This document shows positions 9,205 through 20,924 of a stretch of DNA of 64,000 nt, in pieces. Below the pieces are notes generated by a model. The model was not told where the DNA came from, made no database searches, and was given only the letters and a program-made list of their open reading frames with translations. A program made the position numbers and the translations under genes. The first letter of the stretch is position 1. Each line of letters begins with the position of its first letter. Origin of the DNA: Azospirillaceae bacterium. Lineage in GTDB: Bacteria > Pseudomonadota > Alphaproteobacteria > Azospirillales > Azospirillaceae. Where the stretch lies: positions 1 to 64,000 of the forward strand of contig DASQNC010000047.1 of NCBI GenBank assembly GCA_035645145.1, given 5' to 3'.

Positions 9205-10302
9205 TCAACCTTGGGAGGCAGGCGATGCCCGGAGGGCGCACCACAAAGCGCGAAGCTGCGCCGTCTCCGCAGCGTCGTGGACGCGCAGGACCGGCACGCC
9301 GCGATCCAAAAGGACCATGGCCGCGGCCAGCGAGCCGGGAAGCCGCTCCTTCGCGGGCTCGCCCCGGCTCAGCCGGCCGAGGAAGGATTTCCGGGAGACG
9401 CCGTAGAGGACGGGCGCGCCCAGCCCGTGGAACAGGGCGGCCCGGCACAGAAGATCCAGGTTGTGCTGGACGGTCTTGCCAAAACCGATTCCGGGATCGA
9501 CCGCGACCGATTGGGCAGCAATCCCCGCGGCCCGGCAGGCCACCAAACGGGACTCGAGGAAATCATAGACATCCAGCGCGACGTCGTCGTAGCGCGGGTC
9601 GTCCTGCATGGTGCGGGGTTCGCCCAGCATGTGCATGACGCAGACCGGGACCCCTGCCCGGGCCACCACCGCCAAGCTTTCGGGATCGCCTGCAAGCGCC
9701 GTCACGTCGTTGACGATCCGCGCCCCGGCCGCCAGCGCCCGGCGCATGGTGGCGGCATGGCGCGTGTCGACCGAGACGGCGTGCCCGTCGCGCGCCAATG
9801 CCTCGATCACCGGACCGATCCGCCGCCACTCGGCGTCGGCGTCCACGGGTGCCGCCCCCGGCCGGGTCGACTCGCCGCCCACGTCCAGGATGTCCGCCCC
9901 GGCCGCGGCCATGGCGCGGCCGTGCGCAATGGCGGTCTGCGCGTGCGCGAAGTCCCCGCCGTCGGAGAAGCTGTCCGGCGTGACATTGACGATCCCCATC
10001 AGGCGTGGACGGCCGAGATCCAGCCCGGCCCAGGGGGGCCGGGGGGATGTCAGGGCGTGCAGACGGTCGTGCAGGGCCGGCGCCACCCCGCGCGCCGCGG
10101 CCCATGCCTCGGCCTGCGCGGGCGTCGCCGTGGCACGCGAGATCCGCCCCGGTCCGGTGCGGACCATCAGATCCAGCAGGGTGAAGCGGACGGCCCCGCC
10201 TGCCAGCGCCAACCCGCCCGGCGAACCGGGATTGAGAAAGCCGGTGGGTTCGACGTAGAGGCGGCCGTCGCGGGCGTCGGGGGCGAAGGTGGAAAGCGGC
10301 AT
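9205..10302 (-). CDS. folP: Dihydropteroate synthase
   Basis: It condenses p-aminobenzoate with the pterin pyrophosphate to make dihydropteroate, a folate precursor, and is the sulfonamide target. Signature segments are all present: NVTPDSFSDGG, DVGGESTRPGA, SVDTRHA, DPGIGFGKT and GVSRKSFLG. The protein is 365 aa, longer than the roughly 280 aa of short FolP, because of a 130-residue N-terminal extension found in many alphaproteobacterial forms. I placed the start at the ATG at 10302 (MPLSTFAPD). No strong ribosome binding site is seen, so the exact start is less sure. A strong terminator lies just upstream, which suggests that folP has its own promoter or is reached by read-through from ftsH. 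Confidence 0.95.
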   Translation of the reverse strand: MPLSTFAPDARDGRLYVEPTGFLNPGSPGGLALAGGAVRFTLLDLMVRTGPGRISRATATPAQAEAWAAARGVAPALHDRLHALTSPRPPWAGLDLGRPRLMGIVNVTPDSFSDGGDFAHAQTAIAHGRAMAAAGADILDVGGESTRPGAAPVDADAEWRRIGPVIEALARDGHAVSVDTRHAATMRRALAAGARIVNDVTALAGDPESLAVVARAGVPVCVMHMLGEPRTMQDDPRYDDVALDVYDFLESRLVACRAAGIAAQSVAVDPGIGFGKTVQHNLDLLCRAALFHGLGAPVLYGVSRKSFLGRLSRGEPAKERLPGSLAAAMVLLDRGVPVLRVHDAAETAQLRALWCALRASPASQG

Positions 10303-10370
10303 GGCGGGATAGAGGCGCCCCCCGAAGCGGCTGTCAACATGGGCGGAACGGCCCCTCGACCACATCATGA

Positions 10371-10396
10371 AAAAGGGGCCCCGGTGGGGCCCCTTT
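10371..10396 (-). terminator. Rho-independent terminator after ftsH
   Basis: A perfect 11-bp stem (AAAGGGGCCCC/GGGGCCCCTTT) with a 3-base loop begins 25 bases past the ftsH stop. It is followed in the leftward direction by a T5 run. This is the cleanest terminator on the minus strand of the window and separates ftsH from folP-glmM. Confidence 0.85.
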
Positions 10397-10420
10397 CCCT
10401 GTCGTCGGTGTTTCCGGCCG

Positions 10421-12355
<1,935 letters not shown>

Positions 12356-12461
12356 TGCCGATGCCTTTCGTGCGCGGCGTCGCCCGTCCTCGAACCGCCG
12401 CCGGTCACGGCAGGACCCAATCCGGACGTTTGCTTCATCATGAGATAATGCATTGCCGTGT

Positions 12462-13829
12462 TCAAACAACGGTCCTTGCGGGGAGGAACACCGCGGAAGA
12501 GAGCGAAATCCCCGGAAGGAATGTCGCGGTCACCCCTGCGGCATCCGGTGTACGGGCGTAGCCTATAGCTGGAACGGCCAGAAGCCCCGCACGATCCCAC
12601 ACCGCCGGAAGAGATGCGCGCGCACCCGAGGGAAGGGATGCCGAGAAAGCCGAAAACCTTTGCCCATCAGGGCCCTGCCCCACCCGGCCAAGGCTGGCGA
12701 CCGTCCATCCCCCCTCGCCTGCCGGTGCGGGCAAAGCGACCCGGAACCGGCGGTCCCAATGCACCGCCTCCCCCGGCCGGATCGGTACCCGCCCGGTGGC
12801 CGCGGGTTCCCGTGTCACCAAAATGCTTCCGCGCCAAAAGCCGATGCGGCAGCCGGCAAGGGTGCGGGCAGGCGGACGCGCAACCGGCATGCGCGCCTCG
12901 GCCGCCAGGTGAGTCCACAGGCGCTCCAGCGCCCCGTCGCGCACAGGACGACTCGAAGCCCCCACCACCGCCAGAACCTGCCGCAACGCACGCAGCGCAA
13001 GTTCGTCCGGGGCACCCGCAAGCTGCCGCGGATCGAGCAGAACGTAGCCCTCCGGATAGATCCGGGCGGCGCGGCCCAGCAACGCCGCCATCGCCGCGTC
13101 CAGCGCAGCCCGCGCCCGTCCGGCCCGGCGCGCCGCGTCGAACAGACGTTCGGCGTCCATGCCTTCGGCCGCCAGTAGCGGCGCCACGGCGCGCAGACGC
13201 CCTCGTGCGAACCGGGCAACCGTGTTGGACGGGTCCTCCACCCACGGCAGCCCGAATGTCCGGCAGGTCGCCTCGATCCGCGCACGGGCAATCCCCAGCA
13301 GGGGCCGCAGGATGCGCGCCGGCCCCTCCTCCCGGATGGCGGCCATCCCTGCCAAACCGTCCGGCCCGCTGCCGCGGCTCAACCGTAGAAGCAGGGTTTC
13401 GGCTTGGTCCTCAAGGCGGTGGCCCAGGGCCAGGTGCAGGATTCCGCGGTCGGCGCAGCGGGCCAGCAGCAGGCGCCGTCGCTCCGCCCGCGCCCAGGCC
13501 TGGATGCCGGTGGCCGGCGCCGCGGCTTCGATCCGCAGGATCTCGTGCTCAATGCCACGGTCGGCCAGAAGGCGTCCGACGGTCAGCGCCTCGGCCGCCG
13601 CCTCCGCGCGCAGTCCATGATCAACAGTCAGGGCCACAACGCGACCGCCGCGCTGCACGGCCCAATCCCGGAAAAGAAGGCAAAGTGCGAGGCTGTCCGG
13701 CCCGCCCGAAACGCCAACCGCGATCAAGGGCGAGGGTTCGAAGGGCCCCAGCGGGGCCATCAGCTCGGCGAACGTCTCCCGATCCAGCTCCCCAAGGTCG
13801 GGACCGCCGGTGCCGTCGCCGCCCGCCAC
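12462..13829 (-). CDS. tilS: tRNA(Ile)-lysidine synthase
   Basis: It modifies the wobble C34 of the AUA-reading tRNA-Ile to lysidine using ATP and lysine, which is essential for correct AUA decoding. The N-type ATP pyrophosphatase loop SGGPDS lies near residue 41, followed by VDHGLR and [11 protein letters not shown], all typical of TilS. The 455-aa length fits the long form with a C-terminal tRNA-binding extension. I chose the GTG at 13829, which begins 7 bases after the cpoB stop. An ATG 8 bases further upstream is in another frame. It belongs to the tol-pal-cpoB-tilS-ftsH string, a usual alphaproteobacterial arrangement. Confidence 0.96.
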   Translation of the reverse strand: MAGGDGTGGPDLGELDRETFAELMAPLGPFEPSPLIAVGVSGGPDSLALCLLFRDWAVQRGGRVVALTVDHGLRAEAAAEALTVGRLLADRGIEHEILRIEAAAPATGIQAWARAERRRLLLARCADRGILHLALGHRLEDQAETLLLRLSRGSGPDGLAGMAAIREEGPARILRPLLGIARARIEATCRTFGLPWVEDPSNTVARFARGRLRAVAPLLAAEGMDAERLFDAARRAGRARAALDAAMAALLGRAARIYPEGYVLLDPRQLAGAPDELALRALRQVLAVVGASSRPVRDGALERLWTHLAAEARMPVARPPARTLAGCRIGFWRGSILVTREPAATGRVPIRPGEAVHWDRRFRVALPAPAGEGGWTVASLGRVGQGPDGQRFSAFSASLPSGARASLPAVWDRAGLLAVPAIGYARTPDAAGVTATFLPGISLSSAVFLPARTVV

Positions 13830-13836
13830 CCCGGCA

Positions 13837-14793
13837 TCACCCTACGCAATTCAGCTTTGAGCGTTCCTGCTGGACGCGCTGGCGCTGGGTGGTCGGCAGG
13901 TTCGGAAACTGCTGCTGCAATGCGTTGAAGGTGTTGCACGCGTCATCGCGACGGCGGAGCTGGGACAGCGAAAGTCCCAGTTTCAGCAGGTTGTCCGCCG
14001 CCTTTTCGCCGCGGGGCGCGGCCTGGTAGGCCTCGGCGAAGGCCACCGCCGCCTGGTCGAACTGGCCGCGGGCATAGTGGGTTTCCGCCAGCCAGTAGCG
14101 GGCATTTTCGGCCAGCTTGTGGGTCTTGTGCCTTTGCAGGAACTGCTCGAACCCCTGCTGCGCTTGGGCAAGCTGGCGCTGCTCGATGTTCCTGTAGGCG
14201 GCGTTGTACATCTCTTCCGGCGTTCCGGCGGCGGGCGCGGCCTGGGCGGGCGCCGATTGCGGCGGGCGACTGGCCTGGGCGGGCGGGGACTGTGCCGGAG
14301 CCGACGGCGCCGGCATCGGCGCCGATTGCGCCTGCGGGGCCGGCGTAGCCGAGGCCGCGGGGCGGGTGGCCTGCGCCGAAACCTTTTCTTCGATCTGGGA
14401 CAGGCGGAATTCGATGTCCGACGACAGGCGGTCGAGCCGCTCGCGCAACTGGCGGGCGGCGAATTCGTTCTCTTCGACCCGGCCGGTCATCGTCCGGATG
14501 ACGTCTTCCAATTGCGTGATGCGCACCTCGTAGGCCGCCGCCGACCCGGCCGGCGCGCTGGACACCACCGCCCCGCCGCTGGCCGCCCCACCACTGGCCG
14601 AGCCGCCGCGCGCGGATTGGCGCTGCAGCGTCTGAACCTCGGTCTCCAGCCTGTTAAGGCGGTTCAACAGTTCCCTCAGGTCGCCCGACTGCGCGGCAGC
14701 CGGCCCCAACTGGGCGGATCCGGCCAGAACCGCAAGGCCGAGAACGGCCGTCGCCGCCAAACGGGCGCGCGCGGGCATCCGGGGGAAACGCAT
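13837..14793 (-). CDS. cpoB: Tol-Pal system coordinator CpoB (YbgF)
   Basis: A periplasmic protein that links Tol-Pal constriction with peptidoglycan synthesis. The N-terminus (MRFPRMPARARLAATAVLG, then LAVLAGSAQLGPAAAQ) is a signal peptide cleaved near AAAQ. A coiled coil follows (about 38-60 and 85-130) that should trimerise the protein. Next is a low-complexity Ala/Pro/Gln linker, and then a C-terminal tetratricopeptide domain (about 205-318) with the repeat signature ARYWLAETHYARGQFDQAAV. The ATG at 14793 follows a good GGAGG, and the protein is 318 aa. It lies after pal in the tol-pal cluster. Confidence 0.95.
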   Translation of the reverse strand: MRFPRMPARARLAATAVLGLAVLAGSAQLGPAAAQSGDLRELLNRLNRLETEVQTLQRQSARGGSASGGAASGGAVVSSAPAGSAAAYEVRITQLEDVIRTMTGRVEENEFAARQLRERLDRLSSDIEFRLSQIEEKVSAQATRPAASATPAPQAQSAPMPAPSAPAQSPPAQASRPPQSAPAQAAPAAGTPEEMYNAAYRNIEQRQLAQAQQGFEQFLQRHKTHKLAENARYWLAETHYARGQFDQAAVAFAEAYQAAPRGEKAADNLLKLGLSLSQLRRRDDACNTFNALQQQFPNLPTTQRQRVQQERSKLNCVG

Positions 14794-14916
14794 CACCAAG
14801 CCTCCGTCACGGGATGATTCAACCGCTAGCGGTGCATACCGGCAAAAATAAGGCGCCGCCGGCAACGGACCGGTCTGCCCGATCCGCCGCCGACGGCGCC
14901 GTTACTCGTCCTCAGA

Positions 14917-14937
14917 CGCGACGCGTCAAGCGTCGCG
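14917..14937 (-). terminator. Hairpin just after the pal stop codon
   Basis: A perfect 8-bp stem (CGCGACGC/GCGTCGCG, 5-base loop) starts 2 bases after the pal stop. No T run follows, so it may be a partial terminator or a 3'-end stabiliser that lets pal mRNA outnumber cpoB mRNA. Confidence 0.45.
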
Positions 14938-14939
14938 GC

Positions 14940-15464
14940 TTACAGGAACGGGGCGACCGGGCAGCCGGCGCCACGGTTCGGCGCCAGGCCGACACCCGTG
15001 ACCGCACGACGGTTCTGGGCCCAGTTGGCCTCACCCGTGCCCATCGCGCGCGCGCACTCCTTGCCGTACGAGATGGTCTCGACGCGCGAGCGGTCGATGC
15101 CCTGCGAGACGAGGTAGTCGCGGACGCGGGCAGCTCGGCGGTCGCCGAGCGCCAGGTTGTACTCGCGGGTGCCGCGCTCGTCGGCGTGACCCAGGATGGT
15201 CACGCGGGCCTGCGGGAAGCGGCGCAGCCAGCCAGCCTGGGCGTCCAGGGTGGTGCGGGCTTCCGGATTCAGATCCGAGCGATCGAACGCGAAGAACACG
15301 CGGTCGCCGACGCTGGCGGCCAGGTCTTCCTGCGTGCCCGGGGTCGGGCCCGAGGCAGTGGTACGCTGCTGGGTGTTCGCAGCCGAGTTGGCCGACTCAT
15401 CGGTGCTCGAGCACGCCGCGAGGGCGAGCATGGCCGCGAAAACGCTGATAACCTTAAGGTTCAT
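14940..15464 (-). CDS. pal: Peptidoglycan-associated lipoprotein Pal
   Basis: An outer-membrane lipoprotein that binds peptidoglycan and TolB. The signal peptide ends in a lipobox LALAAC with the acylated Cys at position 18. A short Ser/Thr-rich linker leads to the OmpA-like domain (about 55-165). There, FAFDRSDLNPEA begins the domain and HADERGTREYNLALGDRRA gives the diaminopimelate-binding Asp/Arg pair. The length of 174 aa is usual. It is 149 bases downstream of tolB, a larger gap than elsewhere in the cluster, so an extra promoter for pal is possible. The ATG at 15464 has an AGGGGG ribosome binding site. Confidence 0.98.
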   Translation of the reverse strand: MNLKVISVFAAMLALAACSSTDESANSAANTQQRTTASGPTPGTQEDLAASVGDRVFFAFDRSDLNPEARTTLDAQAGWLRRFPQARVTILGHADERGTREYNLALGDRRAARVRDYLVSQGIDRSRVETISYGKECARAMGTGEANWAQNRRAVTGVGLAPNRGAGCPVAPFL

Positions 15465-15613
15465 TTTTAAGACCCCCTAGTAACGACTTCGGGTTGCACG
15501 ACCGGAGAAGCCACCGGTTTCGGATGTCACGCCTGGCCCTCTGCGCGCGCACGGTCGTCCAGCCGTTTTACCGAGGCCGTTGTCTTTGCGGTGCGGAACT
15601 TAGTCCGATCGTT

Positions 15614-16963
15614 TTAGGGAATCAAGGGCGACCAAGCGGGATCCGATGCATCTCGCGGTGTTATGACTTCGCGTTCGTTCGCGCCGGTCAAGTCAACGGA
15701 ATAGAGTTTTGCAACCCTGCCGCGTCCGCCATCGCTCGGCCGTTCCTTGAAAAACATAAGGACGCGGCCGTTCGGAGCCCATGTCGGCCCTTCCACATGG
15801 AACGCGGACGTGAGCATCCGCTCACCAGTCCCGTCGGGACGAATCACTCCGATATGGAAATTGCCCTCATGAATTCGCGTGAAAGCGATCAAGTCTCCGC
15901 GGGGCGACCATACCGGGGACGCATAACGGCCGGCGCCGAAGGTCAGCCGGCGCGCGGAGCCGCCGCCCGCATCCATGATGTAGAGCTGCTGCGTGCCGCC
16001 GCGATCCGACTCGAAGACCACCTGCCGGCCGTCGGGCGAGAAGGACGGAGCCGTGTCGATGGCCGGATCGTCGGTCAGCCGGGTCGACCGCCGCGTGCGC
16101 AGGTCCATCACATGGATGTCGGAATTGCCGTTCTGCGCCTGGCTGAAGATGACCGAGTTGCCGTCCGGCGAGAAGCGCGGGGCGAAGGTCATGTTCGGAA
16201 AGTCGCCCAGGACCTCCTGCCGGCCCGAATCGATGTCGAACAGGTAGACCCGCGGGCGGTTTCCGACATAGGCCATGTAGGTGATCATGCGCGCCGACGG
16301 CGAGAACCGCGGCGTCAGGATCAGCGCACGGCCGTCGGTCAGGTCGCGGTGGTTTTCACCGTCCTGGTCCATGATCGCCAGCCGCTTGGCCCGCTGGTTG
16401 GCGGGGCCGCTCTCCGAGATGTAGACGATCTGGGTGTCGAAGTAGCCTTCCTCGCCCGTGATCCGCTTGTAGATTGCGTCCGAGATCTTGTGGGCGATGC
16501 GCCGCCAGGCGTCCGGCCCGGCCTGGAGGCCGAACCCCTCGATCTGCTGCCGCGTGGTCACGTCCCACAGCTTGAAGTCCACGCGCATCCGGCCGTCCGG
16601 CAGGGTGGAGACGCTGCCGCTGACCAGCCCCTGGACCAGCTGCGCCCAGTCGTCGTAGCGCGGCGCGTTGACGGACATCAATTGCTGGGCGGACTGGATG
16701 TTCGCCCGCTGATCCACCACCCGGAACAGGCCCGAACGGCTGAGGTTGTTGGCGATCACCTGGGCCATGTTCCGCCCGAGGTCCCCGTCGCGGCCGCTTT
16801 CGCCGAAGAACGGTGTGACGGCGACCGGGATCGGTTCGCGCACGCCCTGGCGCAGGTCGAGCCGGAGCTGGGCCTGCGCCGGGGGCGTCTGGACCGCAAG
16901 GCCGAACAGCGCAAGGAGCAGTGCGAGCACCGCGGCGGGTTTGACGTTTCTTATGGTCCGCAT
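15614..16963 (-). CDS. tolB: Tol-Pal translocation protein TolB
   Basis: A periplasmic beta-propeller protein that connects the inner-membrane TolQRA motor with Pal. The signal peptide (residues 1-32) ends at QAQ. An N-terminal alpha/beta domain (about 33-165) is followed by a six-bladed propeller (about 170-449) whose blades carry the repeated P-x-x-SPDG/SP-x-G sequences ([36 protein letters not shown]). The 449-aa length is standard. The start lies 2 bases after the tolA stop, so translation is coupled. Confidence 0.98.
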   Translation of the reverse strand: MRTIRNVKPAAVLALLLALFGLAVQTPPAQAQLRLDLRQGVREPIPVAVTPFFGESGRDGDLGRNMAQVIANNLSRSGLFRVVDQRANIQSAQQLMSVNAPRYDDWAQLVQGLVSGSVSTLPDGRMRVDFKLWDVTTRQQIEGFGLQAGPDAWRRIAHKISDAIYKRITGEEGYFDTQIVYISESGPANQRAKRLAIMDQDGENHRDLTDGRALILTPRFSPSARMITYMAYVGNRPRVYLFDIDSGRQEVLGDFPNMTFAPRFSPDGNSVIFSQAQNGNSDIHVMDLRTRRSTRLTDDPAIDTAPSFSPDGRQVVFESDRGGTQQLYIMDAGGGSARRLTFGAGRYASPVWSPRGDLIAFTRIHEGNFHIGVIRPDGTGERMLTSAFHVEGPTWAPNGRVLMFFKERPSDGGRGRVAKLYSVDLTGANEREVITPRDASDPAWSPLIP

Positions 16964-16965
16964 GA

Positions 16966-18084
16966 TCAGAACATGTCCCTCGGGTCGAAGCGGAACTCGA
17001 AGCCTTCCTGCATGGCCTGCGCGGCGCGGGCCGGCTCCAGCGGAAGGAGATTGCAGCGCGGGTTGTTGAGCGCGCGCATGGCACGGTCGGCGGCCTGACG
17101 GAACGCGGGGTCGGACGCGTACCGGGCGCGGTCCGTCACCTCGGTCGAGACGACGTTCCCTTGCGTGCCGATCTTGGCGTGAATGACCACCACCAGCGAT
17201 TGGGCGTCGCGTGCACCGAGGTCCACGTTCCAGCAGGGCCGGATGTGCTCACGCAGCGCGTCCGCCTCCTTCGCCGTCAACTGACCGGTGGCGGCCATGC
17301 TGTTGGGCGCCCCCCGCTGCGCGGGCGCGGTCGCCGCTGACGGCGGCGCCGGCGCGCGCGTTTGCGCCTGGGCCGTCTGTTGCGGCGCCGGCTGCGCCGG
17401 GGTTTGCGGCGCGGGCTTGGGCGGCTGCTGCGCCAACTGCTGGACGTTCTTCAGCACGTTGGCCAGCGGATCCGGCTTGGCCGGCTCCGGCTTGGGGGGC
17501 TGCGGCTTGGGCGGCTCCGGTTTCGGAGGCTGCGGCTTGGGCGGTTCCGGCTTGGGCGGTTCCGGCTTGGGCGGCTCGGGTTTCGGGGGCTCGGGCTTGG
17601 GCGGAACCTGCGCGACCTGCGGCTTCGGCGGCTCCGGCCGGCGCGTCGGCGCCTTGGGCGGGGTCCACTCCACGGCCTCGCGCTCGTCCTCCTCGTCCGT
17701 CGGCTGGGGCGTGGGCTGCGGTGGCGCGGGTTGGCGCGCGGCCGGCGGAAGCTGGGCCAGCTTCGGCGGTTCCGGCGCACGCGGCGGCGGGGGCGGCTCC
17801 GGCGGCGGCGTCATCTGCGTCTGCGGTGCCGGCGCAGGTGGCGGGGGCGGCGGAGGCGGCGTCTGGGCCTGTCTCGGCGGCGGCGGGGGCTGCTTCTGCT
17901 CCTCCGGCGTGCCGTCGGTCTGTCCCTGGCGCAACTGCTGCAGATCGCTTTCCGAAATCAGCTCCAGCGAGATCGCATCCGGCTCGAATTCGTCGGGGAA
18001 CTTGGGCAGGGGCAGCCCGAACAGCGCGATCAGGATGACCGCGACGTGGACGACGACGGAAGCGAAGAGGCCGTGCCGCTGCAT
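16966..18084 (-). CDS. tolA: Tol-Pal energy transducer TolA (TonB-like)
   Basis: The inner-membrane anchor of the Tol-Pal machine. One N-terminal transmembrane helix (about residues 6-25) carries the Ser-His-type motor contact region (SVVVHVAVI). A long periplasmic stalk follows. Instead of the Ala/Lys/Glu-rich helix of the enterobacterial protein, the stalk is almost wholly Pro/Lys/Glu/Gln repeats (see the repeat entry). The C-terminal domain (about 275-372) has the TolA/TonB_C pattern with a Cys pair (IRPCWNVD and PRCNLLP). It is 372 aa and lies 4 bases downstream of tolR. Confidence 0.95.
   Translation of the reverse strand: MQRHGLFASVVVHVAVILIALFGLPLPKFPDEFEPDAISLELISESDLQQLRQGQTDGTPEEQKQPPPPPRQAQTPPPPPPPPAPAPQTQMTPPPEPPPPPRAPEPPKLAQLPPAARQPAPPQPTPQPTDEEDEREAVEWTPPKAPTRRPEPPKPQVAQVPPKPEPPKPEPPKPEPPKPEPPKPQPPKPEPPKPQPPKPEPAKPDPLANVLKNVQQLAQQPPKPAPQTPAQPAPQQTAQAQTRAPAPPSAATAPAQRGAPNSMAATGQLTAKEADALREHIRPCWNVDLGARDAQSLVVVIHAKIGTQGNVVSTEVTDRARYASDPAFRQAADRAMRALNNPRCNLLPLEPARAAQAMQEGFEFRFDPRDMF
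17471..17611 (-). repeat. Tandem 15-base repeats encoding the TolA proline stalk
   Basis: About nine near-identical 15-base units encode K-P-E/Q-P-P repeats in the middle of TolA. Units differ mainly at third positions and by E/Q exchange. Such a stalk is stiff and extended. The array is a likely site of repeat-number change between strains. Confidence 0.85.
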
Positions 18085-18088
18085 GGGT

Positions 18089-18547
18089 CTACCGGCCTGC
18101 GCGGGCGGCCTGCTCGGCCGGGGTCGCGACCAGCCCCACCCGGGTGAAGCCCGACACGCTGAGCGTGCCCATCACCTGCACCATGCGGCCGTAGGCGAGG
18201 TTGCGGTCGCCGCGCACGAAGATCCGGGCCTCGGTGTTGCGCTGGGTGATGGCCTGGAGCAGTGGGATCAGGTTCTCCAGTTCGACCGGGCTGTCGCCGA
18301 CGAAGATCCGGCCCTGGGCGTCCACCGAAACGACGATCGGCTTCTGGTCGCTGTTGGCCGCGGATCCACGGGCCTGCGGCAGGTCCACGGGCACGCTGAC
18401 GGTCAGGAGCGGGGCCGCCACCATGAAGACGATCAGGAGCACCAGCATCACGTCCACGAAGGGCGTGATGTTGATGTCGGCCTGGAGCGCGCGCGACCGG
18501 CGGCGCCCACGGCCGCGCGCCTGCGGCTTTTGTATGCTCGCGCCCAT
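18089..18547 (-). CDS. tolR: Tol-Pal proton-channel subunit TolR
   Basis: A bitopic inner-membrane protein of the ExbD/TolR family that, with TolQ, uses the proton gradient to energise TolA. A single transmembrane helix (about residues 29-50) contains the essential proton-carrying Asp in ITPFVDVMLVLLIVFMVAAP. The periplasmic domain runs to residue 152. The N-terminus is unusually Arg-rich (GRGRRRSR). It starts 3 bases after the tolQ stop. Confidence 0.97.
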   Translation of the reverse strand: MGASIQKPQARGRGRRRSRALQADINITPFVDVMLVLLIVFMVAAPLLTVSVPVDLPQARGSAANSDQKPIVVSVDAQGRIFVGDSPVELENLIPLLQAITQRNTEARIFVRGDRNLAYGRMVQVMGTLSVSGFTRVGLVATPAEQAARAGR

Positions 18548-18550
18548 GGA

Positions 18551-19273
18551 TCAGGCGGCCCGCTGTTCTTCGAGATGGCGCGACAGGATGGCGAGGAACT
18601 CCTCGGCGAAGCTGTCCAGCCGGTCGCCGTAGGCCGCGATGTCCGCGGCGAACTTGTTGTAGGCGATCACCGCCGGGATGGCGGCCACAAGCCCGAGCGC
18701 CGTGGCGAACAACGCCTCGGCGATGCCGGGGGCCACGACCGCCAGGCTGGTGTTGCGCGACCCGGCGATGGCGATGAACGAGTTCATGATGCCCCAGACG
18801 GTCCCGAACAGGCCGATGAAGGGGGCCGCCGGACCGATCGTTGCCAGGAACGTCATGTTCTTCTCGACGCGCTGCATCTCGCGCCCGATCGTCACCTGCA
18901 TGACGCGCTCGACGCGCTCCTGCAACGAGGAACCGGGGCCGCGCGCCGCGATCCCGCGCTCGGCCGCATGGCGCCATTCGCGCATGCCGGCGGCGAAGGT
19001 GGCCGCCATCGGGTCGGCGGGTTCCTTGCCGACGCGCTCGTAGAGCGCATCCAACGAGCCGCCGGACCAGAAGGTCTCCTCGAAGTCGGCTGCCGCCGCG
19101 TTCAGCCGGCGCATACGGACCATTTTCTCGAAAACGATGGCCCACACCACCACGGAGGCGCCGAACAGGCCCAGCATCACCGCCTTCACGACGATGTCGG
19201 CCTTCAGGAACATGCCCCAGAGGGACACGTCGTGGGTGGCCGCGGCCGCGGCGTCGATCAGGCTCGGATCCAT
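18551..19273 (-). CDS. tolQ: Tol-Pal proton-channel subunit TolQ
   Basis: A MotA/TolQ/ExbB-family inner-membrane protein, 240 aa, with three transmembrane helices (about 27-47, 142-165 and 178-200). The conserved motifs are GTVWGIMNSFIAI, with the channel-lining Thr, and the APGIAEALFATALGLVAAIPAVIAYN stretch. It forms the proton channel with TolR. It begins the tolQRAB-pal-cpoB series and lies 56 bases after ybgC. Confidence 0.97.
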   Translation of the reverse strand: MDPSLIDAAAAATHDVSLWGMFLKADIVVKAVMLGLFGASVVVWAIVFEKMVRMRRLNAAAADFEETFWSGGSLDALYERVGKEPADPMAATFAAGMREWRHAAERGIAARGPGSSLQERVERVMQVTIGREMQRVEKNMTFLATIGPAAPFIGLFGTVWGIMNSFIAIAGSRNTSLAVVAPGIAEALFATALGLVAAIPAVIAYNKFAADIAAYGDRLDSFAEEFLAILSRHLEEQRAA

Positions 19274-19329
19274 GTGCGTTTCACTCGGGTGTCAGGTCAC
19301 GGGAAAGGCGGATCACGCGATCTCGGGTC

Positions 19330-19839
19330 TCATGTCCCGCCCGTCGCGGCCAAGGCCGCCAGGGCGTCGCGTACGCGCACCGGCAGACGGGCGGGCCGTC
19401 CCGCCCCGTCGATGCACGCAAGCCGCAACTCGATATGCGCCAACTCTGGCGGCTTTGCGGCAGCATCGGGGAAAGCCGGCGATGCACCCTGGCGGAGGAT
19501 CGTCTGCACCAGGCGCAGGGACGCGCCGCCCATGGCGGTGACCCGGGTCTCCACCACCAGGTGGTCGTCCAGGCGGGCGGGCTGGCGATAATCGACGGAC
19601 ACGGCGCGCACGGCCCAGATCACCCCTTCCTCCGACCGGATGGCGGAGTGCTCGGCGCCCAGCAGGCGCATCATTTCGGTCCGGGCACGCTCGGCGAAGC
19701 GGAGATAGTTGGCGTGGTACACGATGCCGCCGGCATCGGTGTCCTCGTAATAGATGCGCACCGGGAACAGGTGGACGCCGGCCGCGATGACGCCGGACGG
19801 GGCGGACGCGGGCAAAACGGCGGGGCGGGCGTCGATCAT
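19330..19839 (-). CDS. ybgC: Acyl-CoA thioesterase YbgC
   Basis: A hot-dog-fold thioesterase of the tol-pal neighbourhood, acting on short acyl-CoAs or acyl-ACP. The catalytic region [23 protein letters not shown] (about residues 33-55) has the YbgC signature with the active-site Asp. The 169-aa protein has an N-terminal extension of about 25 residues beyond the E. coli protein. Its ATG overlaps the ruvB stop (ATGA), so it is translationally coupled to the ruv genes. Confidence 0.95.
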   Translation of the reverse strand: MIDARPAVLPASAPSGVIAAGVHLFPVRIYYEDTDAGGIVYHANYLRFAERARTEMMRLLGAEHSAIRSEEGVIWAVRAVSVDYRQPARLDDHLVVETRVTAMGGASLRLVQTILRQGASPAFPDAAAKPPELAHIELRLACIDGAGRPARLPVRVRDALAALAATGGT

Positions 19840-20924
19840 TCCCCTCCCCCCTCGCCGGGCTCGTCCTCGGCGCCCCCGGACAGCAGGTCCATTTGCCGCA
19901 CCGGGGTCGCAGGCGGGGTCAGGCCCATGTACCGGAAGCCCCCGTCGGTCAGCATGCGGCCGCGCGGCGTGCGCTGCACCAGTCCCTGCTGAAGGAGGTA
20001 CGGCTCGATCACCTCCTCCAGCACGTCGCGCTGTTCGCCCATGGCGGCGGCCAGCGTGTCCAGGCCGACCGGCCCGCCGCCATAGGTGTTGGCGATCAGC
20101 CCGAGGTAGCGGTGGTCCATGGCGTCCAGGCCGTTGCGATCCACCTCCAGCCGGGTCAGGGCGGCGTCGGCCACCCGGGCGTTGACCGTCTTGCCGCCGG
20201 CCACCGCGGCGAAGTCGCGGACCCGGCGCAACAGGCGGCCGGCAATACGGGGCGTGCCGCGCGACCGTTTCGCGATCTCCATCGCGCCGTCCTCGGTGAT
20301 CGGCACGTTGAGCACGCCGGCGGCACGCAGGACGATCCGCTGCAACTCCTCGGGCTCGTAGAAGGTGAGGCGCAGCGGAATGCCGAACCGTTCGCGCAGC
20401 GGCCGGGTGATCAGGCCCGAGCGCGTCGTCGCCCCCACCAGCGTGAAGGGCGGAAGGTCGATGCGCACCGACCGGGCCGCCGGCCCTTCGCCGATGATCA
20501 GGTCCAGGTGGAAGTCCTCCATCGCCGGATAGAGGATCTCCTCGACCGCCGGTGACAGGCGGTGGATCTCGTCGATGAACAGGACATCGTGGGGCTGCAG
20601 GTTGGTGAGCAGCGCCGCCAGATCCCCCGCCCGCGCGATCACCGGGCCGGACGTGGCGCGGAACCCCGCGCCCATCTCCTTGGCGACGATCTGGGCCAGC
20701 GTGGTCTTGCCCAGGCCCGGCGGGCCGAACAGGAGCACATGGTCCAGCGCCTCGTTGCGCGAACGCGCCGCGGCGATGAACACGGCCAGGTTCTCGCGGG
20801 CCTGGCGCTGGCCGGTGAAATCGGCCAGCGAGCCGGGACGGATCGCGATCTCGGCGGCATCGCCGTCCAGGCGGTTCGCCGACACCATGCGGTCCGGGTT
20901 CGGGTTTCCGGGGCCGCCGGTCAT
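19836..20924 (-). CDS. ruvB: Holliday-junction branch-migration ATPase RuvB
   Basis: The motor of the RuvAB complex, which moves Holliday junctions during recombinational repair. Walker A reads [12 protein letters not shown] (about 67-78), Walker [10 protein letters not shown], and the sensor segment [18 protein letters not shown] contains the arginine finger region. The C-terminal winged helix (about 275-345) ends with the family motif [17 protein letters not shown]. It is 362 aa. Its start overlaps the ruvA stop by 4 bases. Confidence 0.98.
   Translation of the reverse strand: MTGGPGNPNPDRMVSANRLDGDAAEIAIRPGSLADFTGQRQARENLAVFIAAARSRNEALDHVLLFGPPGLGKTTLAQIVAKEMGAGFRATSGPVIARAGDLAALLTNLQPHDVLFIDEIHRLSPAVEEILYPAMEDFHLDLIIGEGPAARSVRIDLPPFTLVGATTRSGLITRPLRERFGIPLRLTFYEPEELQRIVLRAAGVLNVPITEDGAMEIAKRSRGTPRIAGRLLRRVRDFAAVAGGKTVNARVADAALTRLEVDRNGLDAMDHRYLGLIANTYGGGPVGLDTLAAAMGEQRDVLEEVIEPYLLQQGLVQRTPRGRMLTDGGFRYMGLTPPATPVRQMDLLSGGAEDEPGEGGGE

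Noticed and set aside
15494-17098. Long plus-strand open frame opposite tolB
   Set aside because: Antisense shadow of tolB with no ribosome binding site and a product rich in Arg, Gly and His.
17471-17611. Tandem repeats as a CRISPR array or mobile repeat
   Set aside because: Units are 15 bases, contiguous, in frame and encode the TolA stalk. There are no spacers and no cas genes.
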